Assembly: GCA_030429485.1 (NCBI GenBank)
Contig: JAUIFD010000020.1
Span: 1-32,409, forward strand
DNA length: 32,409 bases
Direction of reading: 5' to 3'
Source of the DNA: Phycisphaerae bacterium
Lineage (GTDB): Bacteria; Planctomycetota; Phycisphaerae; Phycisphaerales; UBA1924
The notes under the pieces are model-generated. The model saw only the letters and a program-made list of their open reading frames with translations. It was not told the DNA's origin and did no database searches. Position 1 is the stretch's first letter, and each line of letters begins with the position of its first letter. Positions 1 to 8,034 of this stretch are shown here, one piece after another. The translations under genes were made by a program, and so were the position numbers.

Positions 1-1503
1 AAAGATCGAAAGCAACTCGCGGTACCCGGTGTGCTTCGCGGCAACCGAGAGCCGCGCGAGGTACTCCCACTTCGAGCCGGGCGAGCGGCGTGGGAGCATC
101 GAGGCGGGGATCAGCGCGAGCAAGCGTCGCCGTCGATTGAGCATCGGCGTGATGACGTGTCGGCGATACCCGCCGAAGAGTTCGTCGCCACCGTCGCCGG
201 AGAGCGCGACCTTGACGTGCTCGCGGGCCGCCTTGGACACCCAGTAGGTCGGCAGGAGCGACGAATCGCCGAACGGCAGTCCGAGTTGGTGGATGAGGTG
301 CACGAGGTCGTCGGCGGGCGTGGGTGTGCAGTCGAGGATCGTGTGGTCTATCCCGATCGCGCGTGCCGTTTCCGCTGCCACTTCGGATTCATCGATGCGT
401 GAGTCAGGCATGCGGACGGTGAACGTGCGGATGTCTGGCGCGTGTTGCTTAGCGATTGAGGCGATGAGACCGGAGTCGATTCCGCCAGAGAGGAAGACGC
501 CAAGCGGGACGTCGGCTTCGAGACGAGAAACAACAGCCCGTTCAATGATCTGTGCATTCTTGTCGAGTGCCCCCCGACTAAATCGCTCACCAGAATCACT
601 CACCTCGGGAATGCCCAACCTACGCTCAGAATGGATCGATTTACGACCGATCTGGACGGGTACCTCCCCTCCGCGCTTGGGGCTGTTCGGCCGCAAAGAC
701 CATTCTGCGGGCCCTTGCTGGAAGTGCGGAAGTGCTGGGATGGACCGCCATCCATCCTGAATCCAACACCCAATGCTCAGGTAGTAGGGCTCAGTGGACG
801 CTGGGTACGAAGGAGCGCAGAGCTTGGTTACTCCGGGTGTTTGACTACTCCAACACGCGATGCCCTTTCCAGGCTTGCTGGAGTAGAGCGGCTTCTCCCC
901 CGCCAGATCCCGTCCCCATGCGAGTTGCCCCCTCCGTCGATCCCAGACGAGGGCCGCATACATCCCGTCGAGTTGGTCCTGGATGTAGAGCCCCCACTCC
1001 CTCCACCCATGCACCAGCACTTCCGTATCCGAATGATCCGTGCAGAACTTGTGCCCCAGCGCCTCAAGCTCGGTGCGTAGCTCGCGATGGTTGTAGATGC
1101 ACCCGTTGAACACCACCGCCACCAGCCCGCGGCGCGCGCCTGATTCGGTGTCCCCCTCGCCCGCCGCTGGGCACAGCTCGTGCGCAAGCTTCGGCTCCTC
1201 GCCCCGGCGATAGACCAGATCAGGTCGCTGGCGCTCGCCGTCGTGGACCATCGGCTGCGCGCCGCCGGCGTGGTCGATGATCGAGAGTCGTCGATGCACG
1301 AGCGCGATATCGACGACCGCGCCATCCGAGCGCACCGCACGATCGCGAAACCGCCCCTCGCCGTCCGGCCCGCGGTGCATGATCGAATCGTCGAGCGTGT
1401 CGAGCCAGGCCTCGGGGATCGCCTCGAGTGGGTGGGGCACCGCAGCCGCGGCCACGTCCGCGCTCGCTTCGTGAATCCGAAGCACCCCAGCGATGCCGCA
1501 CAT
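1..1503 (-). CDS. asnB: Asparagine synthetase, glutamine-hydrolysing (AsnB type), 3' end beyond window
   Basis: It transfers the amide nitrogen of glutamine to beta-aspartyl-AMP to make asparagine; homologues in polysaccharide loci may amidate other carboxylates. The frame is open for 501 codons from the ATG at 1503 to the left edge, so the C-terminus is missing. Cys2 of the N-terminal MCGIAG is the class II glutaminase nucleophile. RGPDG lies at residues 44-48 and a variant NGCIYN (usually NGEIYN) at 133-138. The synthetase domain has the PP-loop SGGIDS at 339-344 and SGDGGDELFGGY at 435-446. About 35 residues are inserted between the GAQPM and NGCIYN segments compared with E. coli AsnB as I remember it. 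The start overlaps the stop of the upstream membrane-protein gene by one base (TGATG), implying translational coupling. Base composition drops within about 400-870. The family is certain; the exact acceptor is not. Confidence 0.95.
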   Translation of the reverse strand, partial: MCGIAGVLRIHEASADVAAAAVPHPLEAIPEAWLDTLDDSIMHRGPDGEGRFRDRAVRSDGAVVDIALVHRRLSIIDHAGGAQPMVHDGERQRPDLVYRRGEEPKLAHELCPAAGEGDTESGARRGLVAVVFNGCIYNHRELRTELEALGHKFCTDHSDTEVLVHGWREWGLYIQDQLDGMYAALVWDRRRGQLAWGRDLAGEKPLYSSKPGKGIACWSSQTPGVTKLCAPSYPASTEPYYLSIGCWIQDGWRSIPALPHFQQGPAEWSLRPNSPKRGGEVPVQIGRKSIHSERRLGIPEVSDSGERFSRGALDKNAQIIERAVVSRLEADVPLGVFLSGGIDSGLIASIAKQHAPDIRTFTVRMPDSRIDESEVAAETARAIGIDHTILDCTPTPADDLVHLIHQLGLPFGDSSLLPTYWVSKAAREHVKVALSGDGGDELFGGYRRHVITPMLNRRRRLLALIPASMLPRRSPGSKWEYLARLSVAAKHTGYRELLSIF

Positions 1504-2051
1504 CACAGCTGCCCCTGCATCGGCGGCGGGTTCTCCGCCGGCTCGCTCGACGCGGGTCGCGCCTTCGGACGCTTGAACGTGCCCGTCCGGAGCCCCCACC
1601 ACGTGTGGATAATCCGCGTCAGCACGATCGCCGTCGCGAACGCAACGACGAACGCCCAACTCGCGCGCATGCCCCAGTGCTGCAGCCCGTACATCCCCCC
1701 GATGCTCACCAGGTAGAACAGCGGCGTGAGCGCGAGCCTCTGAAACTGCACCACCGACGCGTCGCGCCAGAAATCCGGGTGCGTGTCGTCGTCGCCTGGT
1801 TTCTGTGCCGTCAGGGGGCGCCAGTGGTTGGCGACCCAGTGCAGCACGAAGTAGATCGCGATATCCGCGAGCCCGTCGATCAGGGCCGCCGCGACCGAGA
1901 TCAGGAGCTTGTGCTGTTCCCCCACCCACACCGAGAACGCATGCACGGGCCACTTCGCCAACGCGATCGCGAGGAACCCCGCGCCGATGACGTTGAGATT
2001 GATGTTGATGATGCGGTGCTGCTGGTAGAGGCGGAAGAGCCGGTCGTGCAT
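1503..2051 (-). CDS. Small multi-pass membrane protein, unknown function
   Basis: This is a 182-residue protein that I do not recognise. It has about four hydrophobic stretches, near residues 16-35, 47-70, 105-120 and 130-150. The loop after the second is hydrophilic and Asp-rich (PGDDDTHPDF), and the tail is Pro/Glu-rich. The first segment follows a basic N-terminus (MHDRLFRLYQQHR), suggesting that end is cytoplasmic. The gene starts 6 bases after the UDP-glucose dehydrogenase stop and its own stop overlaps the asparagine synthetase start by one base, so the three genes are probably one transcript. A role in assembling or exporting a sugar polymer is only guilt by association. Confidence 0.8.
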   Translation of the reverse strand: MHDRLFRLYQQHRIININLNVIGAGFLAIALAKWPVHAFSVWVGEQHKLLISVAAALIDGLADIAIYFVLHWVANHWRPLTAQKPGDDDTHPDFWRDASVVQFQRLALTPLFYLVSIGGMYGLQHWGMRASWAFVVAFATAIVLTRIIHTWWGLRTGTFKRPKARPASSEPAENPPPMQGQL

Positions 2052-2057
2052 GGCGTG

Positions 2058-3401
2058 CTACACGATAACGGGCGCGCGCCCCACCGAGTAGTAGGTAAAC
2101 CCGAGCTCTCGCATCTGCTCGGGGTGATACAGGTTGCGCCCGTCGAACACCACCATGTGGTTGAGCCCCTCCGCGAGGCGACGGAAGTTCGGGCTCTTGA
2201 ACTCGTCCCAATCCGTCGAGATCACCACCGCGTCGGCCTCCTCCGCGGCCTCGTACATATCGTCCGCGAGCGCGAGCGCGTCACCGATCTCCGCCCGCGC
2301 GTTGCGCGACGCGACCGAGTCGTACCCCACGCACGACGCCCCCGCCTCGAGGCACTTGCGCACGAGCGTCAGGGCCGGCGCCTCCCGGATGTCGTCGGTC
2401 CGCGGCTTGAAGGCGAGCCCCCAGAACGCGATCCGCTTGCCCGCGAGCCCGCCGTGCGCGTCGAAATGCCGCGCGATCTTCTCGAAGAAGCGCACGCGCT
2501 GCTGTTGATTCACCTCATGCACCGCGCTCGACACCGGCGTCGGCAGCTCCGTCTCGCGGCCCATCTGGATGCACGCGAGCGTGTCCTTCGGGAAGCAGCT
2601 CCCCCCATACCCGAGCCCCGGGTAGAGGAACTGCCCGCCGATGCGCTTGTCCGAGCACATGCCGCGCCGGACCTCGTCGATGTCGGCGCCGAGCTTCTCG
2701 CAGAGATTCGCCATCTCGTTGATAAACGAGATCTTCGTCGCGAGGAAGTTGTTCGACGCGTACTTCACCATCTCCGACGACGCGATATCCATGATGAACA
2801 CCGGGTGCCCGTTGCGCACGAAAGGCTCGTAGATCCGACGAAACACCTCGGCCGTGCGCTCGTCCTCGACCCCCACCACCACCCGGTCCGGCTTGTTGAA
2901 GTCGTTGAGAGCGTCGCCTTCCTTGAGGAACTCGGGGTTGTCGGCGACGGAGAACGGGATCTCCGCCCCCGCTCGCTCGCGGATGCGGTCGCGCACCGCC
3001 GCGGTCGTGCCCACGGGCACGGTGCTCTTGACGACCACGATCTTGGGGTCCTGATCCGGGCCCAGGGTCTTGAGCACTTCCGCGATGTCGTCGGCCGCGG
3101 CCATCACGTAGCGCAGGTCCGAGCTCCCGTCCTCCCCCGTCGGGGTGCCGACGCAGATGAAGATCAGTTCCGCGTCGCGGTAGGCCTGGGCCTTGTCGAG
3201 TGTAAACGTCAGACGCCCCGCGGCCATGTTCCGACGCATGACCTCGGTGAGCCCCGGCTCGTAGATCGGGCACTCGCCCGCCTTGAGCTTGTCCACCTTC
3301 GCGGGGTCGACGTCGAGGCAGACCACGTCATTACCCGTGTTCGAGAAGCACACCCCGGTCACGAGCCCGACGTACCCCGTCCCGACCATCGTCATCCGCA
3401 T
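2058..3401 (-). CDS. ugd: UDP-glucose 6-dehydrogenase (UDP-glucose/GDP-mannose dehydrogenase family)
   Basis: It performs the NAD-dependent four-electron oxidation of UDP-glucose to UDP-glucuronate, a precursor for acidic polysaccharides. The protein has 447 residues, the usual family length. The N-terminal Rossmann fold opens with GTGYVGL at residues 7-13, followed by VCLDVD (27-32). Further family blocks are FICVGTPTGEDG (81-92), STVPVGTT (126-133) and NPEFLKEG (155-162). The catalytic cysteine is C269 in GYGGSCFPKDT. The C-terminal UDP-binding domain includes the block FWGLAFKPRTDDIREAP. A strong GGAGGAG ribosome-binding site precedes the ATG, and a -10-like TAGAGT lies about 35 bases upstream. 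It is the first gene of the ugd-membrane protein-asnB group. A relative using another nucleotide sugar, such as UDP-ManNAc, is less likely given the motif set but not excluded. Confidence 0.93.
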   Translation of the reverse strand: MRMTMVGTGYVGLVTGVCFSNTGNDVVCLDVDPAKVDKLKAGECPIYEPGLTEVMRRNMAAGRLTFTLDKAQAYRDAELIFICVGTPTGEDGSSDLRYVMAAADDIAEVLKTLGPDQDPKIVVVKSTVPVGTTAAVRDRIRERAGAEIPFSVADNPEFLKEGDALNDFNKPDRVVVGVEDERTAEVFRRIYEPFVRNGHPVFIMDIASSEMVKYASNNFLATKISFINEMANLCEKLGADIDEVRRGMCSDKRIGGQFLYPGLGYGGSCFPKDTLACIQMGRETELPTPVSSAVHEVNQQQRVRFFEKIARHFDAHGGLAGKRIAFWGLAFKPRTDDIREAPALTLVRKCLEAGASCVGYDSVASRNARAEIGDALALADDMYEAAEEADAVVISTDWDEFKSPNFRRLAEGLNHMVVFDGRNLYHPEQMRELGFTYYSVGRAPVIV

Positions 3402-3437
3402 CGCCGACTCCTCCGGGGCACCCTCCGCGCCCGCCCC

Positions 3438-3443
3438 ACTCTA
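3438..3443 (-). promoter_or_regulatory. -10-like box for the ugd operon
   Basis: On the minus strand this reads TAGAGT, matching TANNNT, and it sits 36 bases before the ugd ATG. The GGAGGAG ribosome-binding site lies in between. The 119-base gap separates divergent genes, so a promoter is expected here. No clear -35 is visible. Confidence 0.4.
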
Positions 3444-3506
3444 GGGAAACCGCCCCGCCACAGCCCGCCCCGCGAGATCGCCCGCGCACGCCGCACACGC
3501 GCTCAC

Positions 3507-3512
3507 TACACT
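3507..3512 (+). promoter_or_regulatory. -10-like box abutting the methyltransferase start (possible leaderless transcript)
   Basis: TACACT ends 8 bases before the ATG at 3521, and no Shine-Dalgarno sequence lies in that space. A TANNNT element normally starts transcription about 6-8 bases downstream, which would place the start on or next to the ATG. Five other genes in this window show the same arrangement. Confidence 0.45.
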
Positions 3513-3520
3513 CCGCCCCG

Positions 3521-4357
3521 ATGCCCACGACCACCAAGCGCAAGCGAAAGACCGAGAAGCGCTCCCGCTTCACCGCCGCCACCGCCGACCGCCACGTGCT
3601 CTATCAGCTCGCGGTGCAGGACGTGGAGACCGAGATCGACTTCGTCGACGAGACGTTCAAGGAGCTCCGCGGACGCCACGCCGTCACGCTCCGCGAGGAC
3701 TTCTGCGGCACGGCCAACACCGCGTGCGAGTGGGTCCGCAGGCGATCGAGCAACGTCGCCGTCGGTGTCGATCTCGACGGTGAGACCCTCGCCTGGGGCC
3801 GCGAGCACAACATCGAAGCCCTCAAGCCGGCGCAGCGCTCCCGCGTCACGCTCCTGGAGCGCGACGTACGCGACCCCGGCCCCAAGGGGCGCAACGTCGA
3901 TTGCGTCCTCGCGATGAACTTCTCCTACTGGATCCTCGACACCCGCGAGGCCCTACGCGAGTACTTCGAGAGCGTCCGCAAGTCGCTCGTCGCGGGCGGG
4001 ATCCTCTTTCTCGATTTCTACGGCGGGTACGAGTCGATGAAGGAGACCAAGGAGACTCGCCCCCTCGACGGGTTCGACTACGTCTGGGATCAAGCAAGCT
4101 ACGACCCCATCACCGGCAACATGAAGTGCCACATCCACTTCAAGTTTCCGGACGGTTCGAAGATGAACCGGGCGTTCTCCTACACCTGGCGCCTCTGGAC
4201 GCTCGCGGAGATCCGCGAGTTGCTCGCCGAAGCCGGGTTCGCCCGCTCGACCGTCTACTGGGAAGAGGGCGAGGACGACGACGATGTCGAGTACAAGCCC
4301 CGCGAGCGCGGCGACGCCGATCCGGCCTTCATCTGCTACATCGTCGCGGAGAAGTAG
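3521..4357 (+). CDS. Class I SAM-dependent methyltransferase
   Basis: This 278-residue protein is predicted to transfer a methyl group from S-adenosylmethionine; the substrate is unknown. After a basic N-terminus (TKRKRKTEKR) comes the SAM-binding motif I region as LREDFCGTANTACEW (about 57-71). The acidic end of strand beta-2 is GVDLDGETLAWG (about 81-92). A block CVLAMNFSYW then corresponds to the motif after beta-4. The C-terminal third holds a FxDFYGGYE segment and ends in an acidic loop (EEGEDDDDVEY). The variant DFCGTA in place of the usual glycine-rich ExGxGxG is typical of a methyltransferase subgroup that I recognise only generically. The start is supported by the -10-like box just upstream. 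The gene stands alone between the divergent ugd operon and the ABC importer. Confidence 0.8.
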   Translation: MPTTTKRKRKTEKRSRFTAATADRHVLYQLAVQDVETEIDFVDETFKELRGRHAVTLREDFCGTANTACEWVRRRSSNVAVGVDLDGETLAWGREHNIEALKPAQRSRVTLLERDVRDPGPKGRNVDCVLAMNFSYWILDTREALREYFESVRKSLVAGGILFLDFYGGYESMKETKETRPLDGFDYVWDQASYDPITGNMKCHIHFKFPDGSKMNRAFSYTWRLWTLAEIRELLAEAGFARSTVYWEEGEDDDDVEYKPRERGDADPAFICYIVAEK

Positions 4358-4371
4358 AACCCGCCTGGCGC

Positions 4372-4377
4372 TATCCT
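4372..4377 (+). promoter_or_regulatory. -10-like box for the ABC importer operon
   Basis: TATCCT lies 16 bases before the ATG at 4394, with a GAGG ribosome-binding site between them, in the 36-base gap after the methyltransferase stop. It suggests the importer has its own promoter with a very short leader. No Fur-box-like palindrome is evident in the gap. Confidence 0.35.
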
Positions 4378-4393
4378 CGGGCGAGGTACGCCC

Positions 4394-5347
4394 ATGAAGC
4401 TCACGCGCATTGCAACGCTGGCCGCCGGGATCGCGGCCATGCTCACCCTCTGCATCACGCCCGCCCTGGGCGCCCAGACAGACTCGATCACCGTCACCGA
4501 CGCACTCAAGCGCAAGGTTGAGGTCGAGGCCCCCGTCACCCGCGTCGCGGCGTTCAGCCCGTTCGTCGTCGACGCGATGCTCGACTTCGAGACCAAGCCC
4601 GTGCTGCGCCCGACGCTGCCGGGGCCAAACCCCGAGCGTTGGAGCGAACTGGAGACCGTGCCGTTCGATCACTCGGCCGGCCCGCCGCTTGAGTCGATCG
4701 TCGTCACTGATCCGCAGGTGATCATCCTGCCCTCGATGTACGCGCGGTTTGTGTCGCCGCTGGAGCGCTCCACGGGCGCCCCCGTGCTCGCGCTCGACGT
4801 CCTAAGCCTGGAAGAGCTCGACCGCAACGTGCGCACGCTCGGCAGGCTCCTCGGACGCACCGCCGATGCGGAGCAGTGGATCACCACCCGCCAGGAGCAC
4901 CTCGAGACGCTCCGCGAGAACGCCGGCGACACCGAGCCGCGCGTCTTCGCCATGTTCGGGACGTCGCGCGCGTTCTACGGCTTCACCTCCAACAGCTACC
5001 TCGGCGATCTCATCAACAAGCTCGGAGGCTCGCTCGTGGAGCCGCCCGCGCAGGGGTCGCGGGGCTTCCCCGGGCTCGCGCAGATTTCCCTTGAGAACAT
5101 CATCGCTGCCGATCCGGACGTCATCATCCTCGTCCGCCACGCGACGCCACGCGAGGGCGAGGAAGGGCTCGAAGGGCAACCGGCGTGGCGCGAGCTCTCC
5201 GCCGTCAAGTCGGGTCGTGTCATCACGCTTCCGGACCGACTGTTCGTGACGTGCCCCGGATCAGAGCCGACCGCCGCGGCCAGTCTCGTCGCCGAGGCGC
5301 TCCGACCCGCGGCCCTCACCGCCGCGGACACCGACGGCGAGCGCTGA
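4394..5347 (+). CDS. ABC transporter periplasmic substrate-binding protein (FecB/BtuF type)
   Basis: It is predicted to capture a metal chelate (iron-siderophore, haem or cobalamin) outside the inner membrane and deliver it to the permease encoded next. The 317-residue protein begins with a signal peptide: basic MKLTR, a hydrophobic core to about residue 22, and a likely cleavage site near PALGA-Q at 26-27. The family layout follows: ITVTDALKRKVEVEAPVTRV as the first beta strands, a VVTDPQVIIL strand, a long central helix around DRNVRTLGRLLGR, and a second lobe containing IIAADPDVIILV. No lipobox is present, so it is probably a free periplasmic protein. The stop overlaps the permease start by one base (TGATG). 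The ligand cannot be read from the sequence. Confidence 0.88.
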   Translation: MKLTRIATLAAGIAAMLTLCITPALGAQTDSITVTDALKRKVEVEAPVTRVAAFSPFVVDAMLDFETKPVLRPTLPGPNPERWSELETVPFDHSAGPPLESIVVTDPQVIILPSMYARFVSPLERSTGAPVLALDVLSLEELDRNVRTLGRLLGRTADAEQWITTRQEHLETLRENAGDTEPRVFAMFGTSRAFYGFTSNSYLGDLINKLGGSLVEPPAQGSRGFPGLAQISLENIIAADPDVIILVRHATPREGEEGLEGQPAWRELSAVKSGRVITLPDRLFVTCPGSEPTAAASLVAEALRPAALTAADTDGER

Positions 5348-6348
5348 TGCGATTCGGCGCGCTCGCGTGCGTGCTCATCCTGCTGACCGTCGGCGGCATC
5401 GCCGCGTCGCTCGCGCTCGGCTCGGTCCGCATCGCCCTGCCCGATGTGCTCCACGCCCTCACCGACGCCGAGCCGCAGACCCCCGAAGCCAAGGCCCGCC
5501 GGACGATCGTCTATGACCTCCGCCTCCCCCGCGCGCTGCTCGCGGCGACGGTCGGCGGGGCGCTCGCCGTGTCGGGCACGCTCCTTCAGGGCGTCATGCG
5601 CAACCCGCTCGCGGCGCCCAACATCGTCGGGCTCACCGCCGGCGCGGGGCTCGCCGCGACGATCGTCCTCGCCTTGCGCCACGACGCGATCAACGCACTC
5701 CCGCCGTGCGCCTTTGTGGGCGCGATCGGCGCAGGGCTCGTGGTCTACGCGCTCTCCATCCACCCGACGCAGGGCGCCTCGCCCGTGCGCATGGTGCTCG
5801 CGGGTGTGGCCGTCACCGCGGTGCTCACCGCCATCACGACGCTCCTCATGGTGCTCAACCCGACGAGCGTGCAGTCCGTGGTGCTCTGGATGTCTGGCAC
5901 GCTCAACGGGCTCATGTGGCGCGAGCTCTGGGCGACGCTCCCGTACATCGTCGTCGCGACGGTCGCTGCGCTCGCGCTCGCACGCCCGCTCGATCTCCTC
6001 CAACTGGGCGACGATCACGCCCGATCGCTCGGCGTGCGCGTCGAGCCCGTCCGTTTCGGCACGGTCGCCCTCGCGGCCGTCTTGTGCGGGGCGGCGGTCT
6101 CGGTCGCGGGGATGATCGGGTTTGTCGGCCTCGTCGTGCCGCACTTGCTCCGGTTCATCGTCGGGCCCAAGCACCTCACGCTCATCATCGCGTCAGCGCT
6201 CGGGGGCGCAGCCCTGCTCGTGCTCGCCGACCTCGCCGCGCGCACGATTCGGGGCGATCAGGGCGAGCTCCCGGCCGGCATCCTCACCGCCCTGCTCGGT
6301 GGGCCCTACTTCATCTTCCTCCTCCATCGCGCGAGGCTCATCCGATGA
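5347..6348 (+). CDS. ABC transporter permease, FecCD/BtuC family
   Basis: This is the inner-membrane channel of the importer, with 333 residues, the usual family length, and predicted to have about ten membrane helices. The family signature GTLLQGVMRNPLAAPNIVG follows the second helix. The cytoplasmic coupling region reads LGDDHARSLGVRVEP, and the late block GMIGFVGLVVPHLLR is also diagnostic. The frame is open further upstream, but the ATG at 5347 gives the right length and overlaps the binding-protein stop by one base. The stop overlaps the ATPase start by four bases (ATGA). Substrate class is iron chelate, haem or cobalamin by family. Confidence 0.93.
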   Translation: MRFGALACVLILLTVGGIAASLALGSVRIALPDVLHALTDAEPQTPEAKARRTIVYDLRLPRALLAATVGGALAVSGTLLQGVMRNPLAAPNIVGLTAGAGLAATIVLALRHDAINALPPCAFVGAIGAGLVVYALSIHPTQGASPVRMVLAGVAVTAVLTAITTLLMVLNPTSVQSVVLWMSGTLNGLMWRELWATLPYIVVATVAALALARPLDLLQLGDDHARSLGVRVEPVRFGTVALAAVLCGAAVSVAGMIGFVGLVVPHLLRFIVGPKHLTLIIASALGGAALLVLADLAARTIRGDQGELPAGILTALLGGPYFIFLLHRARLIR

Positions 6349-7100
6349 CCGCCCGCCTCACCGCGACCGACCTGCGCGTCACCCTCGGCCCAAACGAGGT
6401 CCTCAAGGGCGTCTCCATCGAGCTCCACGCGGGCGAGGTCCACGCCCTCATCGGGCCGAACGGCTCGGGCAAATCCACGCTCATGCGGTGCCTCGCGGGC
6501 ATCCTCCGCCCCAAGGGCGCGGTGCAACTCGACGGGCGCGCGATCGCGCACCTCGCCCCACGCGAGCGAGCGCGCGTGCTCGCCTTCATGCCCCAACGCC
6601 CCGACGCCCCGCCCGGGCTGTGCGTGCGCGAGTTGGTCGAGCTCGGGCGCTTCCCTCACCGCGGGCGGTGCCCCGCAGCGCACCACGACACGACCGTGTG
6701 CGCATGCATGGAGCGCTGCGGCGTCGAGACCCTCTGCGAGCGGTCCACCGCGACACTCTCCGGCGGCGAGCTCCAGCGCGCCTTCCTTGCGATGGCGCTC
6801 GCGCAAGACCCGAGCGTGCTGCTGCTCGATGAGCCGGTCAGTGCGCTCGACGTGGGTCATCAGCTCGACGCCCTCGCCCTGCTCCGCGAGCTCACGCACG
6901 AGCGCGACCTTGCTGCGGCGGTCGTGTTGCACGACCTCAACCTCACCTCCCGTTTCGCGGATCGCGTCACGCTCCTGCACGCCGGCGAAGTGCTCGCGAC
7001 GGGTGCGCCGAGCGACGTGCTCACGAGCGCACACGTCGAACGCGCCTTCGGCGTGCGCGTGCTCCCGCCCGATGAGCGCACGCTCCGCTTCCAGAAGTGA
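6345..7100 (+). CDS. ABC transporter ATP-binding protein (FecE/BtuD type)
   Basis: This is the nucleotide-binding subunit that powers the importer. In its 251 residues the motifs run in order: Walker A GPNGSGKST (37-45), Q-loop Gln84, signature LSGGELQR (138-145), Walker B VLLLDEP (158-164) and H-loop His196 in VLHDLN. The start was placed at the ATGA overlap with the permease stop. A Cys/His cluster between the Q-loop and the signature (RGRCPAAHHDTTVCACMERC) is richer in cysteine than usual for the family. The operon ends here, and the next gene converges on it from the opposite strand after 15 bases. No outer-membrane receptor or TonB gene is nearby. Confidence 0.93.
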   Translation: MTARLTATDLRVTLGPNEVLKGVSIELHAGEVHALIGPNGSGKSTLMRCLAGILRPKGAVQLDGRAIAHLAPRERARVLAFMPQRPDAPPGLCVRELVELGRFPHRGRCPAAHHDTTVCACMERCGVETLCERSTATLSGGELQRAFLAMALAQDPSVLLLDEPVSALDVGHQLDALALLRELTHERDLAAAVVLHDLNLTSRFADRVTLLHAGEVLATGAPSDVLTSAHVERAFGVRVLPPDERTLRFQK

Positions 7101-7115
7101 AGCGGGCGTCGAGAG

Positions 7116-7901
7116 TCAGAAGTCCACCAGCCGCTCGGCCCACGCCCCGCGGTCGCGCACCCCGACTTCGCCCCTCCGGAGTACATAGACCGGCGCGTGC
7201 GCGGGACAGTTGATCCGGAAGTGGACCGCAGCGGTCCCGATCCCCCGCGTGGTGCATACGAGCGACCCCCCAAACCGCACGATCCCCCACGCGAGTTCGG
7301 CCGGCAGATCACAAGACGTATGCGGCGCGAGGCTCGGCCCGAACCGCCACTGCCCGCCGTGCGTGTGTGCCGCGAGCACGATCGGCGCGCCGAGCTGCGC
7401 CATCGCGAGCGCCCCGGTGGGGTGATGCACAAGCCCCAGGACAAACGCCCCCTTGCTGCCACCTTCCGCCAGGGCCCGGGCCGCGGAGAGCGCATCCTCC
7501 GGGTAGCTCGCACCAAACACCCGCATTCCACCGATGTGCTCGACGCCGGCTTCGATCCACTGCACGCCGCCGATCCGCTCTCGCATCAGGTCGCGCGTGC
7601 GCCCGTCGTCGTGGTTGCCGAAGACCCCGACGCAACCAAGCCTCGCCCGGCAGGCGGCCACCACCTCGGCGACGACCTCGGTCGCGGCTTCTCCATCGCC
7701 CGCGTTCTCCGCGTAATCACCCCCAAGGCACACCAGATCGACCTCGACCTCCGCGACCGACCGGAGGAGCTGCCGGACCACCCTGGAATTCGGGCGCCGC
7801 GCGCGAACGTGGAGGTCCGCCAGGTGCAGCACGGAGAGCCCGTCGAGCGCTTCCGGAACCGCCGGATGGCGGACCTCGAACCGTTCCAGAGGGGCGGGCA
7901 A
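7116..7901 (-). CDS. Metallophosphoesterase (YkuE-like, calcineurin-type)
   Basis: This is a two-metal phosphoesterase of unknown substrate; some relatives act on UDP-diacylglucosamine or other lipids. Motifs in order are DLH (residues 29-31), GGDY, GNHDD, VHHP and AHTHGGQ, the last a GHTHGGQ variant with Ala in place of the first Gly. I chose the TTG at 7901 as start because AGGAGG lies at a spacing of 8 bases and the domain begins a few residues later. The frame stays open to an ATG at 8036 and a TTG at 8042. Those longer forms add a low-complexity Ser/Gly/Pro/Ala tail, have no ribosome-binding site, and overlap the start of the divergent HTH gene. There is no signal peptide in the short form. 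Confidence 0.87.
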   Translation of the reverse strand: MPAPLERFEVRHPAVPEALDGLSVLHLADLHVRARRPNSRVVRQLLRSVAEVEVDLVCLGGDYAENAGDGEAATEVVAEVVAACRARLGCVGVFGNHDDGRTRDLMRERIGGVQWIEAGVEHIGGMRVFGASYPEDALSAARALAEGGSKGAFVLGLVHHPTGALAMAQLGAPIVLAAHTHGGQWRFGPSLAPHTSCDLPAELAWGIVRFGGSLVCTTRGIGTAAVHFRINCPAHAPVYVLRRGEVGVRDRGAWAERLVDF

Positions 7902-7909
7902 GGTCTCGA

Positions 7910-7915
7910 CCTCCT
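7910..7915 (-). promoter_or_regulatory. Strong ribosome-binding site deciding the metallophosphoesterase start
   Basis: The minus strand reads AGGAGG, eight bases ahead of the TTG at 7901. It is the only good Shine-Dalgarno sequence upstream of the conserved domain, and it argues against the longer reading that begins at 8036 or 8042. Confidence 0.5.
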
Positions 7916-8034
7916 GCGCACCGGCCCTGCTTCGGCTAGCATGGGCTAGCTCGGGCCCTGAGGCCCGCGGCGCGTCGCGAGAAGCACCCGAAACAGGCCC
8001 AGAGCCGGGCCCTGAAGTTGGCGAGGTATCCGTC

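Noticed and set aside
1428-3917. Very long plus-strand open frame (829 codons) over ugd and its neighbours
   Set aside because: It lies antisense to UDP-glucose dehydrogenase with clear motifs, is His/Arg-rich with no domain pattern, and reflects GC-rich third positions.
4996-6174. 392-codon minus-strand open frame
   Set aside because: Antisense to the ABC binding protein and permease; no recognisable domain.
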